Below are positions 47,194 to 56,446 of a DNA stretch of 64,000 bases, piece by piece (the stretch's first letter is position 1; each line of letters starts with the position of its first letter). A model generated the notes under the pieces. The model was not told where the DNA came from, did no database searches, and worked only from the letters and a program-made list of their open reading frames with translations. Source of the stretch: Alphaproteobacteria bacterium (GTDB lineage Bacteria; Pseudomonadota; Alphaproteobacteria; Sphingomonadales; Sphingomonadaceae); the NCBI GenBank assembly GCA_030424845.1, contig JAUHWC010000005.1:1-64000 (forward strand). The letters are read 5' to 3'. The translations under genes and the position numbers were made by a program.

Positions 47194-47949
47194 ATGAAGA
47201 GACTTTGCACAATCCTTTCCGCCGCGCTGGCCGCCTCCATCCTCTCGCCCCTGCCCGCCAACGCACAGGAAAGTGCCGGTGCGCAAACGGGGCAATCCCG
47301 CCAGCAGGATGCCTATTCCCGTCTCTATGACGAGATCGTGACCTCCGTCCCGCTGGAACCCGGCGTGCGGCAATTGAGCGTCGTGGCAGTGGACGAACTG
47401 TTCGCCACCGATGCCTTGCTGGCGCAGATCTCGCAGGAGAACCCCGATTTCCGCAAGGACATGATCGAAGTGTTCTTCCCCTACCTGTTGCAGATGTCGC
47501 AGCGTGTGCAACGTGAGTATCGGCCGGTCTATCTCGACACGCTTGAGCGGCAGCTATCCACCGAGGAAGCGGGCATGATGATCGAAGTCTTCTCCTCCGA
47601 AGTGGGGCAGAAGCTGATGGGCAATGTCTCGCGCAATTTCCGCGCCGAACGATCCGTGCGCGAGGCGCTGGATGAAGGGGACGTTTCGCGCGAATCGATC
47701 AGGGCAGACAATCGCGAAACCGCGCAGCGATCCGTCAGCCAGCTGTCACAGGACGACTTGCAGCAACTCGGTGAGTTCGCCCAGCGTTATCCGGGCCTTC
47801 TGGCCACGTTCCAACGGCTGAACCCGCACTTGCTGGAAATCCGCGTACGCATGGACAACGAACTGCCCACCGCCCGGGAAGAGCGCGTCTTCATCGAGCG
47901 GCTCGAAGCCGTTTATGCCGATTACGGCCTGGTCCTCCAGCCGCAGTAG
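47194..47949 (+). CDS. Secreted DUF2059-like protein
   Basis: A 251-residue exported protein: signal peptide (LCTILSAALAASILSPLPANA), then an all-helical domain with DAYSRLYDEIVTSVP, FRKDMIEVFFPYLLQMSQRV and LSTEEAGMMIEVFSSEVGQK, which resembles the DUF2059 pattern. Function unknown. ATG 47194 with AAGGAG four bases upstream. It precedes the carotenoid cluster by 80 bases on the same strand but has no visible link to it. Confidence 0.75.
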   Translation: MKRLCTILSAALAASILSPLPANAQESAGAQTGQSRQQDAYSRLYDEIVTSVPLEPGVRQLSVVAVDELFATDALLAQISQENPDFRKDMIEVFFPYLLQMSQRVQREYRPVYLDTLERQLSTEEAGMMIEVFSSEVGQKLMGNVSRNFRAERSVREALDEGDVSRESIRADNRETAQRSVSQLSQDDLQQLGEFAQRYPGLLATFQRLNPHLLEIRVRMDNELPTAREERVFIERLEAVYADYGLVLQPQ

Positions 47950-48029
47950 CTTCGTGCCGCGCAGGCACCGCCTGACGACACTACAGCCTTGCGCCCATGA
48001 TTGCGCCGCGCGCTCAATAGGGTAAGGCC

Positions 48030-49235
48030 ATGCCCATGAGCGGGCGCACTTGCGATATTGCGATTGTCGGCGGCGGCCTTTCCGGCGGCCTGATCGCGCT
48101 GGCACTGGCCCAGTTGCGGCCTGATGTCTCGCTGCGCCTGATCGAGGCAGGCGATACGCCTGGCGGCAACCATCGATGGAGCTGGTTCGACAGCGACCTG
48201 ACCGATGCCGGCAAGGCGCTGGTTCGTCCCATTCGCAAGACGACATGGGAAGATGGCAACCACGTGGCCTTTCCTGCCTATCGCCGGCAATTGTCCACGC
48301 CCTATTCCTCCATCGCCTCGCAAGACCTTGCGGCGGCCTTGCAGCGCGAACTGCCCGAAGGCGCGATCATGCTGCGCAGCCGCGTGACCGAAATCCGCGG
48401 CGATGGCGTGACGCTGGCAAGCGGCGAGCAAGTGACTGCGCGCACTGTGATCGATGCGCGCGGGGCCGTTTCCACGCCGCACCTTGCCGGCGGCTGGCAG
48501 GTCTTCATGGGCCGTCACCTGCGCTGCGCGACACCGCACGGCATCGCCCGCCCGATCATCATGGATGCACGGGTGGAACAGCTGGGCGGATACCGCTTCG
48601 TCTATGTCCTGCCGCTGTCCGCGCACGAGCTCTTCGTTGAGGACACCTATTACCAGGACACGCCGGAACTGGACCGTTCCGCGCTGTCCTCCCGCATCGA
48701 TGCCTATTGCCGCCAGCACGCCTGGGACGGCGATATCCTGGGCTTCGAGACTGGCGTGCTGCCGGTGATCACCAGCGGCAACGCTGCGCGATACCTCGAT
48801 TCCGTGCGCACCGAAGGCGTGGCCATGGTGGGTGCACGCGGCCTCTTCACTCATCCGCTTACCAGCTACACCTTGCCGTTCGCGGTGGAAACGGCGCTGG
48901 CGATTGCGGAGGATGCAGACCTGCCCGGCGACCAGCTGGCCGCCAAGATGGAAGCGCGCGCGCGTCGCCACTGGGCCGCCACCGGCTTCTATCGCCTGCT
49001 GGGCAACATGCTGTTCGGCGCAGCCCGACCGGACAAGCGGGTCAATGTCTTCCAGCGCTTCTACCGCATGCCCGAACCCCTGATCGAACGCTTCTATGCC
49101 GGCAAGTCCACGCTGGCAGACAAGGCCCGCGTGCTGGTGGGCAAGCCGCCTGTTCCGATTACCCGCGCGCTGGCCGCGCTCACCTCCTCGCGCCCCGCGC
49201 TTGAAACCCCTCCCCATGAAAGTGACGTGAAATGA
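48030..49235 (+). CDS. crtY: Lycopene beta-cyclase CrtY
   Basis: A 401-residue FAD/NAD-dependent cyclase that converts lycopene to beta-carotene. The N-terminal dinucleotide fold is DIAIVGGGLSGGLIALALAQ; GDTPGGNHRWSWFDSDL and, later, LFVEDTYYQDTPELD hold the acidic active-site stretch of CrtY; the C-terminal ARGLFTHPLTSYTLPFAV is also typical. ATG 48030 or 48036 are possible. Overlaps crtI by four bases. First gene of crtY-crtI-LOG-crtB. Confidence 0.93.
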   Translation: MPMSGRTCDIAIVGGGLSGGLIALALAQLRPDVSLRLIEAGDTPGGNHRWSWFDSDLTDAGKALVRPIRKTTWEDGNHVAFPAYRRQLSTPYSSIASQDLAAALQRELPEGAIMLRSRVTEIRGDGVTLASGEQVTARTVIDARGAVSTPHLAGGWQVFMGRHLRCATPHGIARPIIMDARVEQLGGYRFVYVLPLSAHELFVEDTYYQDTPELDRSALSSRIDAYCRQHAWDGDILGFETGVLPVITSGNAARYLDSVRTEGVAMVGARGLFTHPLTSYTLPFAVETALAIAEDADLPGDQLAAKMEARARRHWAATGFYRLLGNMLFGAARPDKRVNVFQRFYRMPEPLIERFYAGKSTLADKARVLVGKPPVPITRALAALTSSRPALETPPHESDVK

Positions 49236-50728
49236 GCAGTGCAGAAGGCCGCAAGGCATGTGTGATCGGTGCCGGTTTCGGCGGGATGGCGCTGGCCATC
49301 CGGCTGCAAAGCGCAGGAATTGCCACCACCGTGATCGAAAGCCGCGACAAGCCGGGTGGCCGCGCCTATTTCTGGCAGAAGGACGGCTTCATCTTCGATG
49401 CCGGCCCCACCGTCGTCACTGATCCTGATTGCCTGAAGGAACTGTGGGAACTGACCGGCCACGACATGGCCGAAGATGTCGAACTGATGCCGGTGATGCC
49501 GTTCTACCGCCTGAACTGGCCGGACGGGACGAACTTCGATTATTCGAATGACGAGGAGTCCTTACGCAAGGAAATCACCAAGCTCGATCCCGCGGACGTG
49601 CAGGGATACGAGGCGTTCCTCGACTATTCGGCCGGCGTTTACGAGGAAGGCTACGTCAAGCTGGGCACCGTGCCGTTCCTAGACTTCAAGTCCATGATCA
49701 AGGCCGCACCGGCGCTGGCCAAGCACCAGGCGTGGCGCAGCGTCTATTCGATGGTGTCGAAGTTCGTCCGCAGCGAGAAACTGCGCGAGGCGCTCTCGTT
49801 CCACACGCTGCTGGTGGGCGGCAACCCGATGAAGACAAGCAGCATCTATGCCCTCATCCACAAGCTGGAGAAAGATGGCGGCGTGTGGTGGACGCGCGGC
49901 GGCACCAACCGCCTGATTGCTGGCATGGTCCGCCATTTCGAGCGGCTGGGCGGCACGATCCGCCTTGGTGACGCGGTGGAGCAGGTGGAAACCGAAGGCA
50001 ACCGCGCCACTTCGGTTCGCACCAAGTCCGGCTGGAGCGACACTTTCGATGCCGTGGCCAGCAATGCCGACATCATGCATTCCTATCGCGACCTGCTGGG
50101 CGGATCGGCCCGCGGCAAGGCCTATGCCAGGAGCCTGTCTCGCAAGACCTTCTCGCCCTCCTTGTTCGTGGTGCATTTCGGCATCGAGGGGACGTGGCCG
50201 GGCATCCCGCATCACATGATCCTGTTCGGCCCGCGCTACAAGGGCCTGCTCGATGACATCTATACCCACGGCGTGCTGCCGGAGGATTTCTCGATCTACC
50301 TGCACCACCCCACGGTGACCGACCCCGGCATGGCGCCCGAAGGCAAGAGCACTTTCTATGCGCTTGTTCCCGTGGCGCATCAGGGCAAGCTTTCGGTGGA
50401 TTGGGACAAGGTGGGCCCGCAACTTGAAAAGCGCATCCTTGATGAAGTGGGCCGCCGCCTGATCCCCGACATCCATGACCGGATCGTGACCAGCTTCCAT
50501 TACACGCCCAAGGACTTTAGCCAGGATTTGAATGCGCACCTCGGCAGTGCCTTCAGCCTCGAACCGGTGCTGACGCAAAGCGCATGGTTCCGCGGCCACA
50601 ATCGCGACGATGTGATCCGCAACTTCTACCTCACCGGGGCAGGCACCCATCCCGGAGCAGGCATTCCCGGCGTTGTCGGCAGTGCAAAAGCCACGGCCGG
50701 GCTTATGATCGAGGATTTGTCACGCTAG
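49232..50728 (+). CDS. crtI: Phytoene desaturase CrtI
   Basis: A 498-residue FAD-dependent enzyme that converts phytoene to lycopene through four desaturations. N terminus CVIGAGFGGMALAIRLQSAG binds FAD; DKPGGRAYFWQKDGFIFDAG and, at the C terminus, YLTGAGTHPGAGIPGVVGSA match the bacterial CrtI signature. Membrane-associated. ATG overlaps the crtY stop (ATGA). Confidence 0.95.
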   Translation: MSSAEGRKACVIGAGFGGMALAIRLQSAGIATTVIESRDKPGGRAYFWQKDGFIFDAGPTVVTDPDCLKELWELTGHDMAEDVELMPVMPFYRLNWPDGTNFDYSNDEESLRKEITKLDPADVQGYEAFLDYSAGVYEEGYVKLGTVPFLDFKSMIKAAPALAKHQAWRSVYSMVSKFVRSEKLREALSFHTLLVGGNPMKTSSIYALIHKLEKDGGVWWTRGGTNRLIAGMVRHFERLGGTIRLGDAVEQVETEGNRATSVRTKSGWSDTFDAVASNADIMHSYRDLLGGSARGKAYARSLSRKTFSPSLFVVHFGIEGTWPGIPHHMILFGPRYKGLLDDIYTHGVLPEDFSIYLHHPTVTDPGMAPEGKSTFYALVPVAHQGKLSVDWDKVGPQLEKRILDEVGRRLIPDIHDRIVTSFHYTPKDFSQDLNAHLGSAFSLEPVLTQSAWFRGHNRDDVIRNFYLTGAGTHPGAGIPGVVGSAKATAGLMIEDLSR

Positions 50729-50739
50729 GGTGTCCAGCG

Positions 50740-51333
50740 ATGACCACCAAGTTCAAGCGCCTTGCCGTCTATTGTGGCTCCGCCTCGCCTGAAGACAGCC
50801 GCTACATCGAACTCGCCCGCGAGGTGGGCACCATGCTCGCAACCCGCGGGATCGGCGTGGTCTATGGCGGCGGCAAGGTGGGGCTGATGGGCGCGCTGGC
50901 CGATGCCGCGCTGGCAGCCGGCGGCGAGGTGATCGGCGTGATCCCGGACGCGCTGGAAGGCCATGAGCTGTCGCACCATGGCTGCACCGAGCTGCACGTG
51001 GTCGATACCATGCACCAGCGCAAGCAGGCCTTCACCGACCTTTCGGACGGTTTCGTAACCCTGCCCGGCGGGGTCGGCACGATGGACGAATTGTGGGAAG
51101 CGGTCAGCTGGGCGCAACTGGGCTATCACACGAAACCCGTGGGCCTTCTCAATGCTTTCGGCTATTATGACGGGCTGCTGGCCTTCAACAGGCAGATGGC
51201 GGAAACCGGCTTCGTACGCGAGGCCCATCGCGGTATCATCCTTGATGCCGGGACGATCGGGGGGCTGTTGGACAAGATGGCGAATTACACGCCCATCACC
51301 ACCGTGCTGCAGATGCGGCGCGAGGACCTGTGA
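50740..51333 (+). CDS. LOG family protein (nucleoside-5-prime-monophosphate phosphoribohydrolase type)
   Basis: A 197-residue Rossmann-fold protein. Signatures GVVYGGGKVGLMGALADAAL and VTLPGGVGTMDELWEAVSWA (PGGxGTxxE) match LOG enzymes, which release cytokinin bases or cleave AMP and other nucleotides. It sits 11 bases after crtI and overlaps crtB by four bases, so it is co-transcribed with carotenoid genes. A direct role in carotenogenesis is not known. Confidence 0.9.
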   Translation: MTTKFKRLAVYCGSASPEDSRYIELAREVGTMLATRGIGVVYGGGKVGLMGALADAALAAGGEVIGVIPDALEGHELSHHGCTELHVVDTMHQRKQAFTDLSDGFVTLPGGVGTMDELWEAVSWAQLGYHTKPVGLLNAFGYYDGLLAFNRQMAETGFVREAHRGIILDAGTIGGLLDKMANYTPITTVLQMRREDL

Positions 51334-52415
51334 AGCGGCCGCGCACGCTGATCCCTTCGCGCCACGTGCGCGAAACTCCGCGGCAAAGCGGTGGCGGCCG
51401 CCCGCGCGAGGACCTGGTGAGGCTGGCCCGCGAATCCATCCAGAAGGGATCGAAGAGCTTTTCCGCCGCGTCGATGCTGTTCGATCGCGACACGCGAGAC
51501 CGCGCCCACCTGCTTTACGCCTGGTGCCGCCGCTGCGATGATATTGCCGACGGGCAGGACCATGGCGGCGAACTGAAGCTGGACGGCAGCGATCCGCGTG
51601 ACCGGGTGGAAGCCATCCGCGTGCTGACCCATCGCGCGCTGGATGGCCAGCCGACTGCCGATGTCGCCTTCGACGCGCTGGGACAGGTGGCGGCCGAGTG
51701 CAAGCTGACGCGTGAAATGGCTGATGACGTGATTGACGGCTTCGCCCTCGATGCAGCTGACTGGCGCCCGCGCACCGAGGGGGACCTGATGCGCTATTGC
51801 TTCCACGTGGCAGGGGCCGTCGGGGTGATGATGGCAAGGGTGATGGGTGTTCCCGCCAATGATCACGAGACGATGGACCGGGCCTGCGACCTGGGCCTGG
51901 CGTTCCAGCTGTCCAACATTGCCCGCGATATATGGGAGGATGATGCCGCAGGGCGCTGCTACCTGCCGCTGGAATGGCTGGTGGAGGCCGACATTCCGCC
52001 GGGCCAGCACATGAAGCCGCAGTTCCGCCCGCAGCTGGCTGCCATGGCCGCCCGGCTGGTGGACCTTGCCGAACAGCATGAAGCCGCCGCCCGGCTGGGT
52101 GCCGCGCAGCTCAGGTTCCGCCATCGCTGGGCAGTTCTGTCTGCCGCCAACATCTATGGCGCGATCGGGCGCGAGGTGCGCGAACGGGGCGAGGCTGCGT
52201 GGGACCACCGGGTACACACTTCCACCGCCGACAAGGTCAGGTTCCTGTGGCAGGGCCTGCGCGAGGCGCTGCGCGATCCGCAGCCAGTCGATCCCATGCC
52301 GAGGTGGACCCGCGGAGACCTGATGGTGATGGCGCGCATGGATGCCCCGCCCGCCCCCATGCCGACAACGCCGCTGCGTGACGAGGAAGTGCGCCCGGCG
52401 CGGCCGAGGGACTAG
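51330..52415 (+). CDS. crtB: Phytoene synthase CrtB
   Basis: A 361-residue squalene/phytoene-synthase family enzyme that joins two geranylgeranyl diphosphates head to head. The first Asp-rich motif is LLYAWCRRCDDIADGQD and the second is ADDVIDGFALDAADW; LGLAFQLSNIARDIWEDDAA is also typical. GTG start 51330 overlaps the LOG stop. The C terminus extends 40-50 residues past the usual end (TRGDLMVMARMDAPPAPMPT). Ends the operon 17 bases before the convergent glpD stop. Confidence 0.95.
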   Translation: MKRPRTLIPSRHVRETPRQSGGGRPREDLVRLARESIQKGSKSFSAASMLFDRDTRDRAHLLYAWCRRCDDIADGQDHGGELKLDGSDPRDRVEAIRVLTHRALDGQPTADVAFDALGQVAAECKLTREMADDVIDGFALDAADWRPRTEGDLMRYCFHVAGAVGVMMARVMGVPANDHETMDRACDLGLAFQLSNIARDIWEDDAAGRCYLPLEWLVEADIPPGQHMKPQFRPQLAAMAARLVDLAEQHEAAARLGAAQLRFRHRWAVLSAANIYGAIGREVRERGEAAWDHRVHTSTADKVRFLWQGLREALRDPQPVDPMPRWTRGDLMVMARMDAPPAPMPTTPLRDEEVRPARPRD

Positions 52416-52431
52416 GCCCCGGCGGGCAGGC

Positions 52432-53916
52432 CTAGCCGCCCATGAATTCTGCCAGCGCGGCCTGTTCGTCTGCGTCCATGTGCAGGCCCAGCTTGGTGCG
52501 CCGCCACAGCACGTCTTCGGCCGTTTCGGCCCATTCGACTTCGCGCAAGTGCCTTACCTCCGCTTCGCTGAGGCCAGCGCCGAAATTGCGGCCCAGGTCC
52601 GCCCAGCTCCCGGCATCGCCCAGCCAGTTGATCGCATCGAGGCCATAGGCACGGGCGATGCGCGTGGCATCGCTGCGCATGAGGAAGGGATATTCACGCA
52701 GCAGTTCACCCACCAGCAGGCCTTGCGCATCGCGCGGGAAATCGCCGCCCGGCAAAGGCTCGCTGTCGGTCCAGCCCTTGCCCTCGAGCACCGGCAGGCG
52801 CTTGGCCAGCAAGTCCACCACCTCCTCTGCCACATGGCGATAGGAGGTGATCTTGCCGCCATAAATGCCCAGCAGGGGTGCACCTGCTTCCTTTTCGCTC
52901 AGCACCAGCCGGTATCCGCGCGTGGCGGCTTCGGGGCGGCCTTCACCGAAATCGACCAGGGCACGCACCCCGGCGTATGACCAGACGACATCGGCAGGCG
53001 TGATGTTGTGCGTGAAATAGCGGTTCACCGCGTCGCACAGGTAGCGGATCTCCTCCTTGTCCGCCTGCACGTCATCCAGCGACCCGTCATGTTCGGCATC
53101 GGTGGTGCCGATCAGGGTGAATTCGTCCTCATAGGGAATGGCAAAGCAGATGCGCGTGTCGGGCTGCTGGAAGATATAGGCAAAATCGTGGTCGAACAGC
53201 TTGCGCACCACGATATGCGACCCCCGCACGCGGCGGATACCGTATTTCGGGGTGAGGCCGGCCAGCTTCGCCAGGTCATCTGCCGCAGGTCCGGCGGCAT
53301 TGACCACTGCATGGGCGCAAAAGCGTTCCCCGCCCGCCGTGACGTTCCACAGATCGCCCACGCGTTCCAGCGAAGTCACCGGGCAACGGGTGCGCACTTC
53401 CGCCCCGCGCTGCCGGGCATCAAGGGCGTTCAGCACCACCAGCCGGGCATCGTCCACCCAGCCGTCGGAATATTCGAAACCCCTGGTGCAATTGCCCTTC
53501 AGCGGCTCGCCCGCCGGGTGGCTGGAGAGGTTCACCGCATCGCTGTCCGGCAAGGTGCCCTTGCCGCCGATATGGTCATAGAGGAACAGCCCGGCGCGCA
53601 ACTTCCAGTGCGCGCGCATCGCCTTGTTCACCGGCAGCACGAAGCGCATCGGGCGAATGATGTGCGGGGCGATTTCCCACAAGGTCTCCCGCTCGCCCAG
53701 CGCCTCGCGGACAAGGCCGAATTCCATGTATTCGAGATAGCGCAGCCCGCCATGCACCAGCTTGGTGGACTTGGACGAGGTGCCGCTGGCCAGGTCGCCC
53801 GCTTCCAGCAGCAGCACCCTGGCACCGCGCCCCGCGGCATCGCGGGCAACCCCTGCGCCGTTCACCCCGCCACCGATCACGATCAGGTCGAACGGGGTAT
53901 TCGCGGCAGTGGTCAC
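52432..53916 (-). CDS. glpD: Glycerol-3-phosphate dehydrogenase (FAD, quinone-linked)
   Basis: A 494-residue membrane-associated enzyme that oxidises glycerol-3-phosphate to DHAP and feeds the quinone pool. FAD site DLIVIGGGVNGAGVARDAAG, then LASGTSSKSTKLVHGGLRYL; the C-terminal DAO region (LVGELLREYPFLMRSDATRI) is complete. No glpK, glpF or glpR is nearby. ATG 53916 overlaps the MFS stop as ATGA, so glpD is the second gene of a two-gene unit. Confidence 0.95.
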   Translation of the reverse strand: MTTAANTPFDLIVIGGGVNGAGVARDAAGRGARVLLLEAGDLASGTSSKSTKLVHGGLRYLEYMEFGLVREALGERETLWEIAPHIIRPMRFVLPVNKAMRAHWKLRAGLFLYDHIGGKGTLPDSDAVNLSSHPAGEPLKGNCTRGFEYSDGWVDDARLVVLNALDARQRGAEVRTRCPVTSLERVGDLWNVTAGGERFCAHAVVNAAGPAADDLAKLAGLTPKYGIRRVRGSHIVVRKLFDHDFAYIFQQPDTRICFAIPYEDEFTLIGTTDAEHDGSLDDVQADKEEIRYLCDAVNRYFTHNITPADVVWSYAGVRALVDFGEGRPEAATRGYRLVLSEKEAGAPLLGIYGGKITSYRHVAEEVVDLLAKRLPVLEGKGWTDSEPLPGGDFPRDAQGLLVGELLREYPFLMRSDATRIARAYGLDAINWLGDAGSWADLGRNFGAGLSEAEVRHLREVEWAETAEDVLWRRTKLGLHMDADEQAALAEFMGG

Positions 53917-55172
53917 GGTACGATACGCTCCTTGGGAGGCTTCACATTCAGGCGGCGGAACAGCACGCCCTTTTCACTGTAGAGCACGAAAAGCAGCGCC
54001 AGGGTAGAACTGATCAGCAAGGAAAGCGCGAACGGCTTTGCCGTGCCATCGAAAGCCTGCCCGATCACAAGGCCCACCATCGCTGCGCCGAACATGCGGA
54101 AGAAGCTCTGCACACTGGAGGCAGCACCCGCGATATGTGCGAAGGGCTGCATCGCGATGGAGCCGAAATTGGCACCGAGGAAACCCAGCAGGCCGAGGTT
54201 CAGCGCCGTCAGCGGCAGGAACCACGAAAGGTCCCCCGGGCGGTAATGGCTTGCCCAGACCTGCACGGCGGAAACGGTAATGAAGATCAGCACGCCGGTA
54301 TGCGACACGCGGCGCGCGCCGAAACGCATGACGATGCGCGAATTGGTGAGGTTGGCCACCGCCATCATCGCGGCCGTGCTGCCGAAGACGATGGGGAAAC
54401 TGGCATCGCTGACACCGAAATGTTCGGAATAGAGCTGCTGTGCGGTGTTCACGTAACCGAACACGCCGCCCATCACCAGCATGGTGCCGATGACGTATCC
54501 GATGGACTGCCGGTTCACCAACGCATCATGCATGTTGCGGGCGATCACCGGGATGTTGATCTCCTGCCGGTTCTCAGGCGCGAGCGTTTCCGGCAAGCGG
54601 TAATAGACCCATATCGCCGCCAGCGCGCCGACAGCGGCAAGCGCCACGAAGATCCAGCGCCAGCCCGCCACCAGCTGCACGGCCTGCCCCATGCTGGGCG
54701 CGATCACCGGAACGGTGATGAATACCGCGGCAATCACGCTCATCAGCCGGGCCATGGCATCGCCTTCGTAAAGGTCGCGCACGATCGCCATCGGCGCCAC
54801 CATCAGCCCGGCAGCCATCAGCCCGCCGATACCGCGCGCAAGCAGCACGAATTCGAAATTGTGGAGTAGCGCCACCAACAGGGAAAAGGCGGCGTAGAAG
54901 CCGAGCGACATCAGCAGGATCGGACGGCGGCCGTACCTGTCGGCATAGGAGCCGGGGATCAGGCAACCGATACCCATGGTGATCGAATAGACCGCCACCA
55001 CCAGCTGGCGGCTGTTGCCTTCCATCGCGCCCAGTTCGCGCGCCATGTCGTCCAGCGCCGGCAACATCGCGTCGATGGACAGTCCATTCAGGCTCATCAG
55101 CAAGGCCAGCAGCACGATCAGTTCGCGCTTGCCCATCGGCATTGAATCAAGCGGGTCGGCGGTGCTGGTCAT
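53913..55172 (-). CDS. MFS multidrug transporter, Bcr/CflA type
   Basis: A 419-residue inner-membrane permease with 12 predicted helices. LLALLMSLNGLSIDAMLPAL near the N terminus and PGSYADRYGRRPILLMSLG (loop 2-3 motif A) are typical of the Bcr/CflA branch of drug:H+ antiporters; motif-C-like APSMGQAVQLVAGWRWIFVA follows. Substrate unknown. It overlaps glpD, an unexpected partner, which might suggest a metabolite rather than a drug. Confidence 0.85.
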   Translation of the reverse strand: MTSTADPLDSMPMGKRELIVLLALLMSLNGLSIDAMLPALDDMARELGAMEGNSRQLVVAVYSITMGIGCLIPGSYADRYGRRPILLMSLGFYAAFSLLVALLHNFEFVLLARGIGGLMAAGLMVAPMAIVRDLYEGDAMARLMSVIAAVFITVPVIAPSMGQAVQLVAGWRWIFVALAAVGALAAIWVYYRLPETLAPENRQEINIPVIARNMHDALVNRQSIGYVIGTMLVMGGVFGYVNTAQQLYSEHFGVSDASFPIVFGSTAAMMAVANLTNSRIVMRFGARRVSHTGVLIFITVSAVQVWASHYRPGDLSWFLPLTALNLGLLGFLGANFGSIAMQPFAHIAGAASSVQSFFRMFGAAMVGLVIGQAFDGTAKPFALSLLISSTLALLFVLYSEKGVLFRRLNVKPPKERIVP

Positions 55173-55289
55173 GCAGCGCCTCTAGACAAAGCCACTGGCC
55201 GGGAAAAGGCCAATTGCGGGCAACATATCCGGTCGCGGTGCCCCATTTCGCGGGATGACGGGCTGTGCGCCAAGCCCTAGATTGCCGGC

Positions 55290-56420
55290 ATGGCAGAGCT
55301 TGCAGGTGACAATGGCGATGACGAGGAGGCCATCCTGGGCCTGCGCAAGATCATCCATGTCGACATGGATGCCTTCTTTGCTAGCGTTGAGCAGCGCGAC
55401 AATCTCGAATTGCGCGGCAAGCCCGTGGCCGTGGGCGGTGCCGGCGGGCGCGGCGTGGTGGCTGCCGCCAGCTATGAAGCGCGCAAGTTCGGCGTGCGCA
55501 GCGCCATGCCGTCCGTCACGGCCAGGCGCAAATGCCCTGACCTGATCTTCGTACGCCACCGTTTCGAGGTGTATCGCGAGGTGTCGAACCAGATCCGCGG
55601 GATCTTCCGCCACTACACGCCGCATGTCGAACCCCTGAGCCTGGACGAGGCCTATCTGGACGTGACCGAGGATATCCGCGGCATCGGTTCGGCAACCCGC
55701 ATCGCCGAGCTGATCCGGCAGAAGATCCGCGAGGAGACCGGCCTGACAGCCAGCGCGGGCTTGTCCTACAACAAGTTCCTGGCCAAGCTGGCGAGCGACC
55801 AGAACAAGCCTGACGGGCTGTGCGTGATCCGCCCGGGACAAGGCGCGGCCTTCGTCCAGTCGCTGCCCGTGCGCCGCTTCCACGGCATCGGTCCCAAGGG
55901 CGCGGACAAGATGGCCCGCCTCGGCATCGAGACCGGGGCGGATCTTGCCGCCAAGGATGCCGAATGGCTGCGCCAGCACTTCGGCAGCTTCGGCGATTAC
56001 CTTTACCGCGCGGCCCGCGGCATCGACTTGCGCCCGGTACGCGCCAACCGCATCCGCAAGTCCATCGGCGGCGAGCGCACCTTCGGCGAGGATATCTCGG
56101 ACGAGGATGCCTTGCGCGATACGCTGGAGCGGATCATCACCATCGTTTGGGACAGGATTGCCGAGAAGAAGGCGCGCGGGCGCACGGTGACGCTGAAGCT
56201 GAAATACAATGATTTCCAGCTGGCCACCCGCTCACGATCCCTGCCCCGGCCGGTCACGGACAAGCAGCTCTTTGCCGAAACGGCCCGCGCCATTCTGGAA
56301 GACGAAATGCCCCTGCCCATGCCGATCCGGCTGATGGGCCTGACGATCAGCAACCTGGAGCGCGACGGCAAGCCGCAGGAAGAACCGCCAAGGGACGATG
56401 CGCAATTGTCGCTGCTCTAG
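55290..56420 (+). CDS. dinB: DNA polymerase IV (Y family)
   Basis: A 376-residue translesion polymerase. The catalytic palm has IIHVDMDAFFASVEQRDN and SLDEAYLDVTED (Asp, Asp, Glu); GLSYNKFLAKLASDQNKPDG follows, then the little finger. The last five residues QLSLL match the beta-clamp-binding consensus. ATG 55290; a dozen extra residues precede the family-conserved start. Its stop codon lies in a triplicated 10-base repeat. Divergent from the MFS gene. Confidence 0.94.
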   Translation: MAELAGDNGDDEEAILGLRKIIHVDMDAFFASVEQRDNLELRGKPVAVGGAGGRGVVAAASYEARKFGVRSAMPSVTARRKCPDLIFVRHRFEVYREVSNQIRGIFRHYTPHVEPLSLDEAYLDVTEDIRGIGSATRIAELIRQKIREETGLTASAGLSYNKFLAKLASDQNKPDGLCVIRPGQGAAFVQSLPVRRFHGIGPKGADKMARLGIETGADLAAKDAEWLRQHFGSFGDYLYRAARGIDLRPVRANRIRKSIGGERTFGEDISDEDALRDTLERIITIVWDRIAEKKARGRTVTLKLKYNDFQLATRSRSLPRPVTDKQLFAETARAILEDEMPLPMPIRLMGLTISNLERDGKPQEEPPRDDAQLSLL

Positions 56421-56443
56421 GCAGCTCTAGGCAGCTCTAGGCA
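56414..56443 (+). repeat. Three tandem 10-bp units over the dinB stop codon
   Basis: GCTCTAGGCA occurs three times without change (56414-56423, 56424-56433, 56434-56443). The dinB TAG (56418-56420) lies in the first unit, so the extra copies fall outside the gene, three bases before the convergent Nudix stop. Confidence 0.95.
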
Positions 56444-56446
56444 GCG

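Noticed and set aside
47922..49259. Open frame of 445 codons antisense to crtY
   Set aside because: Shadow frame; CrtY motifs on the plus strand are complete.
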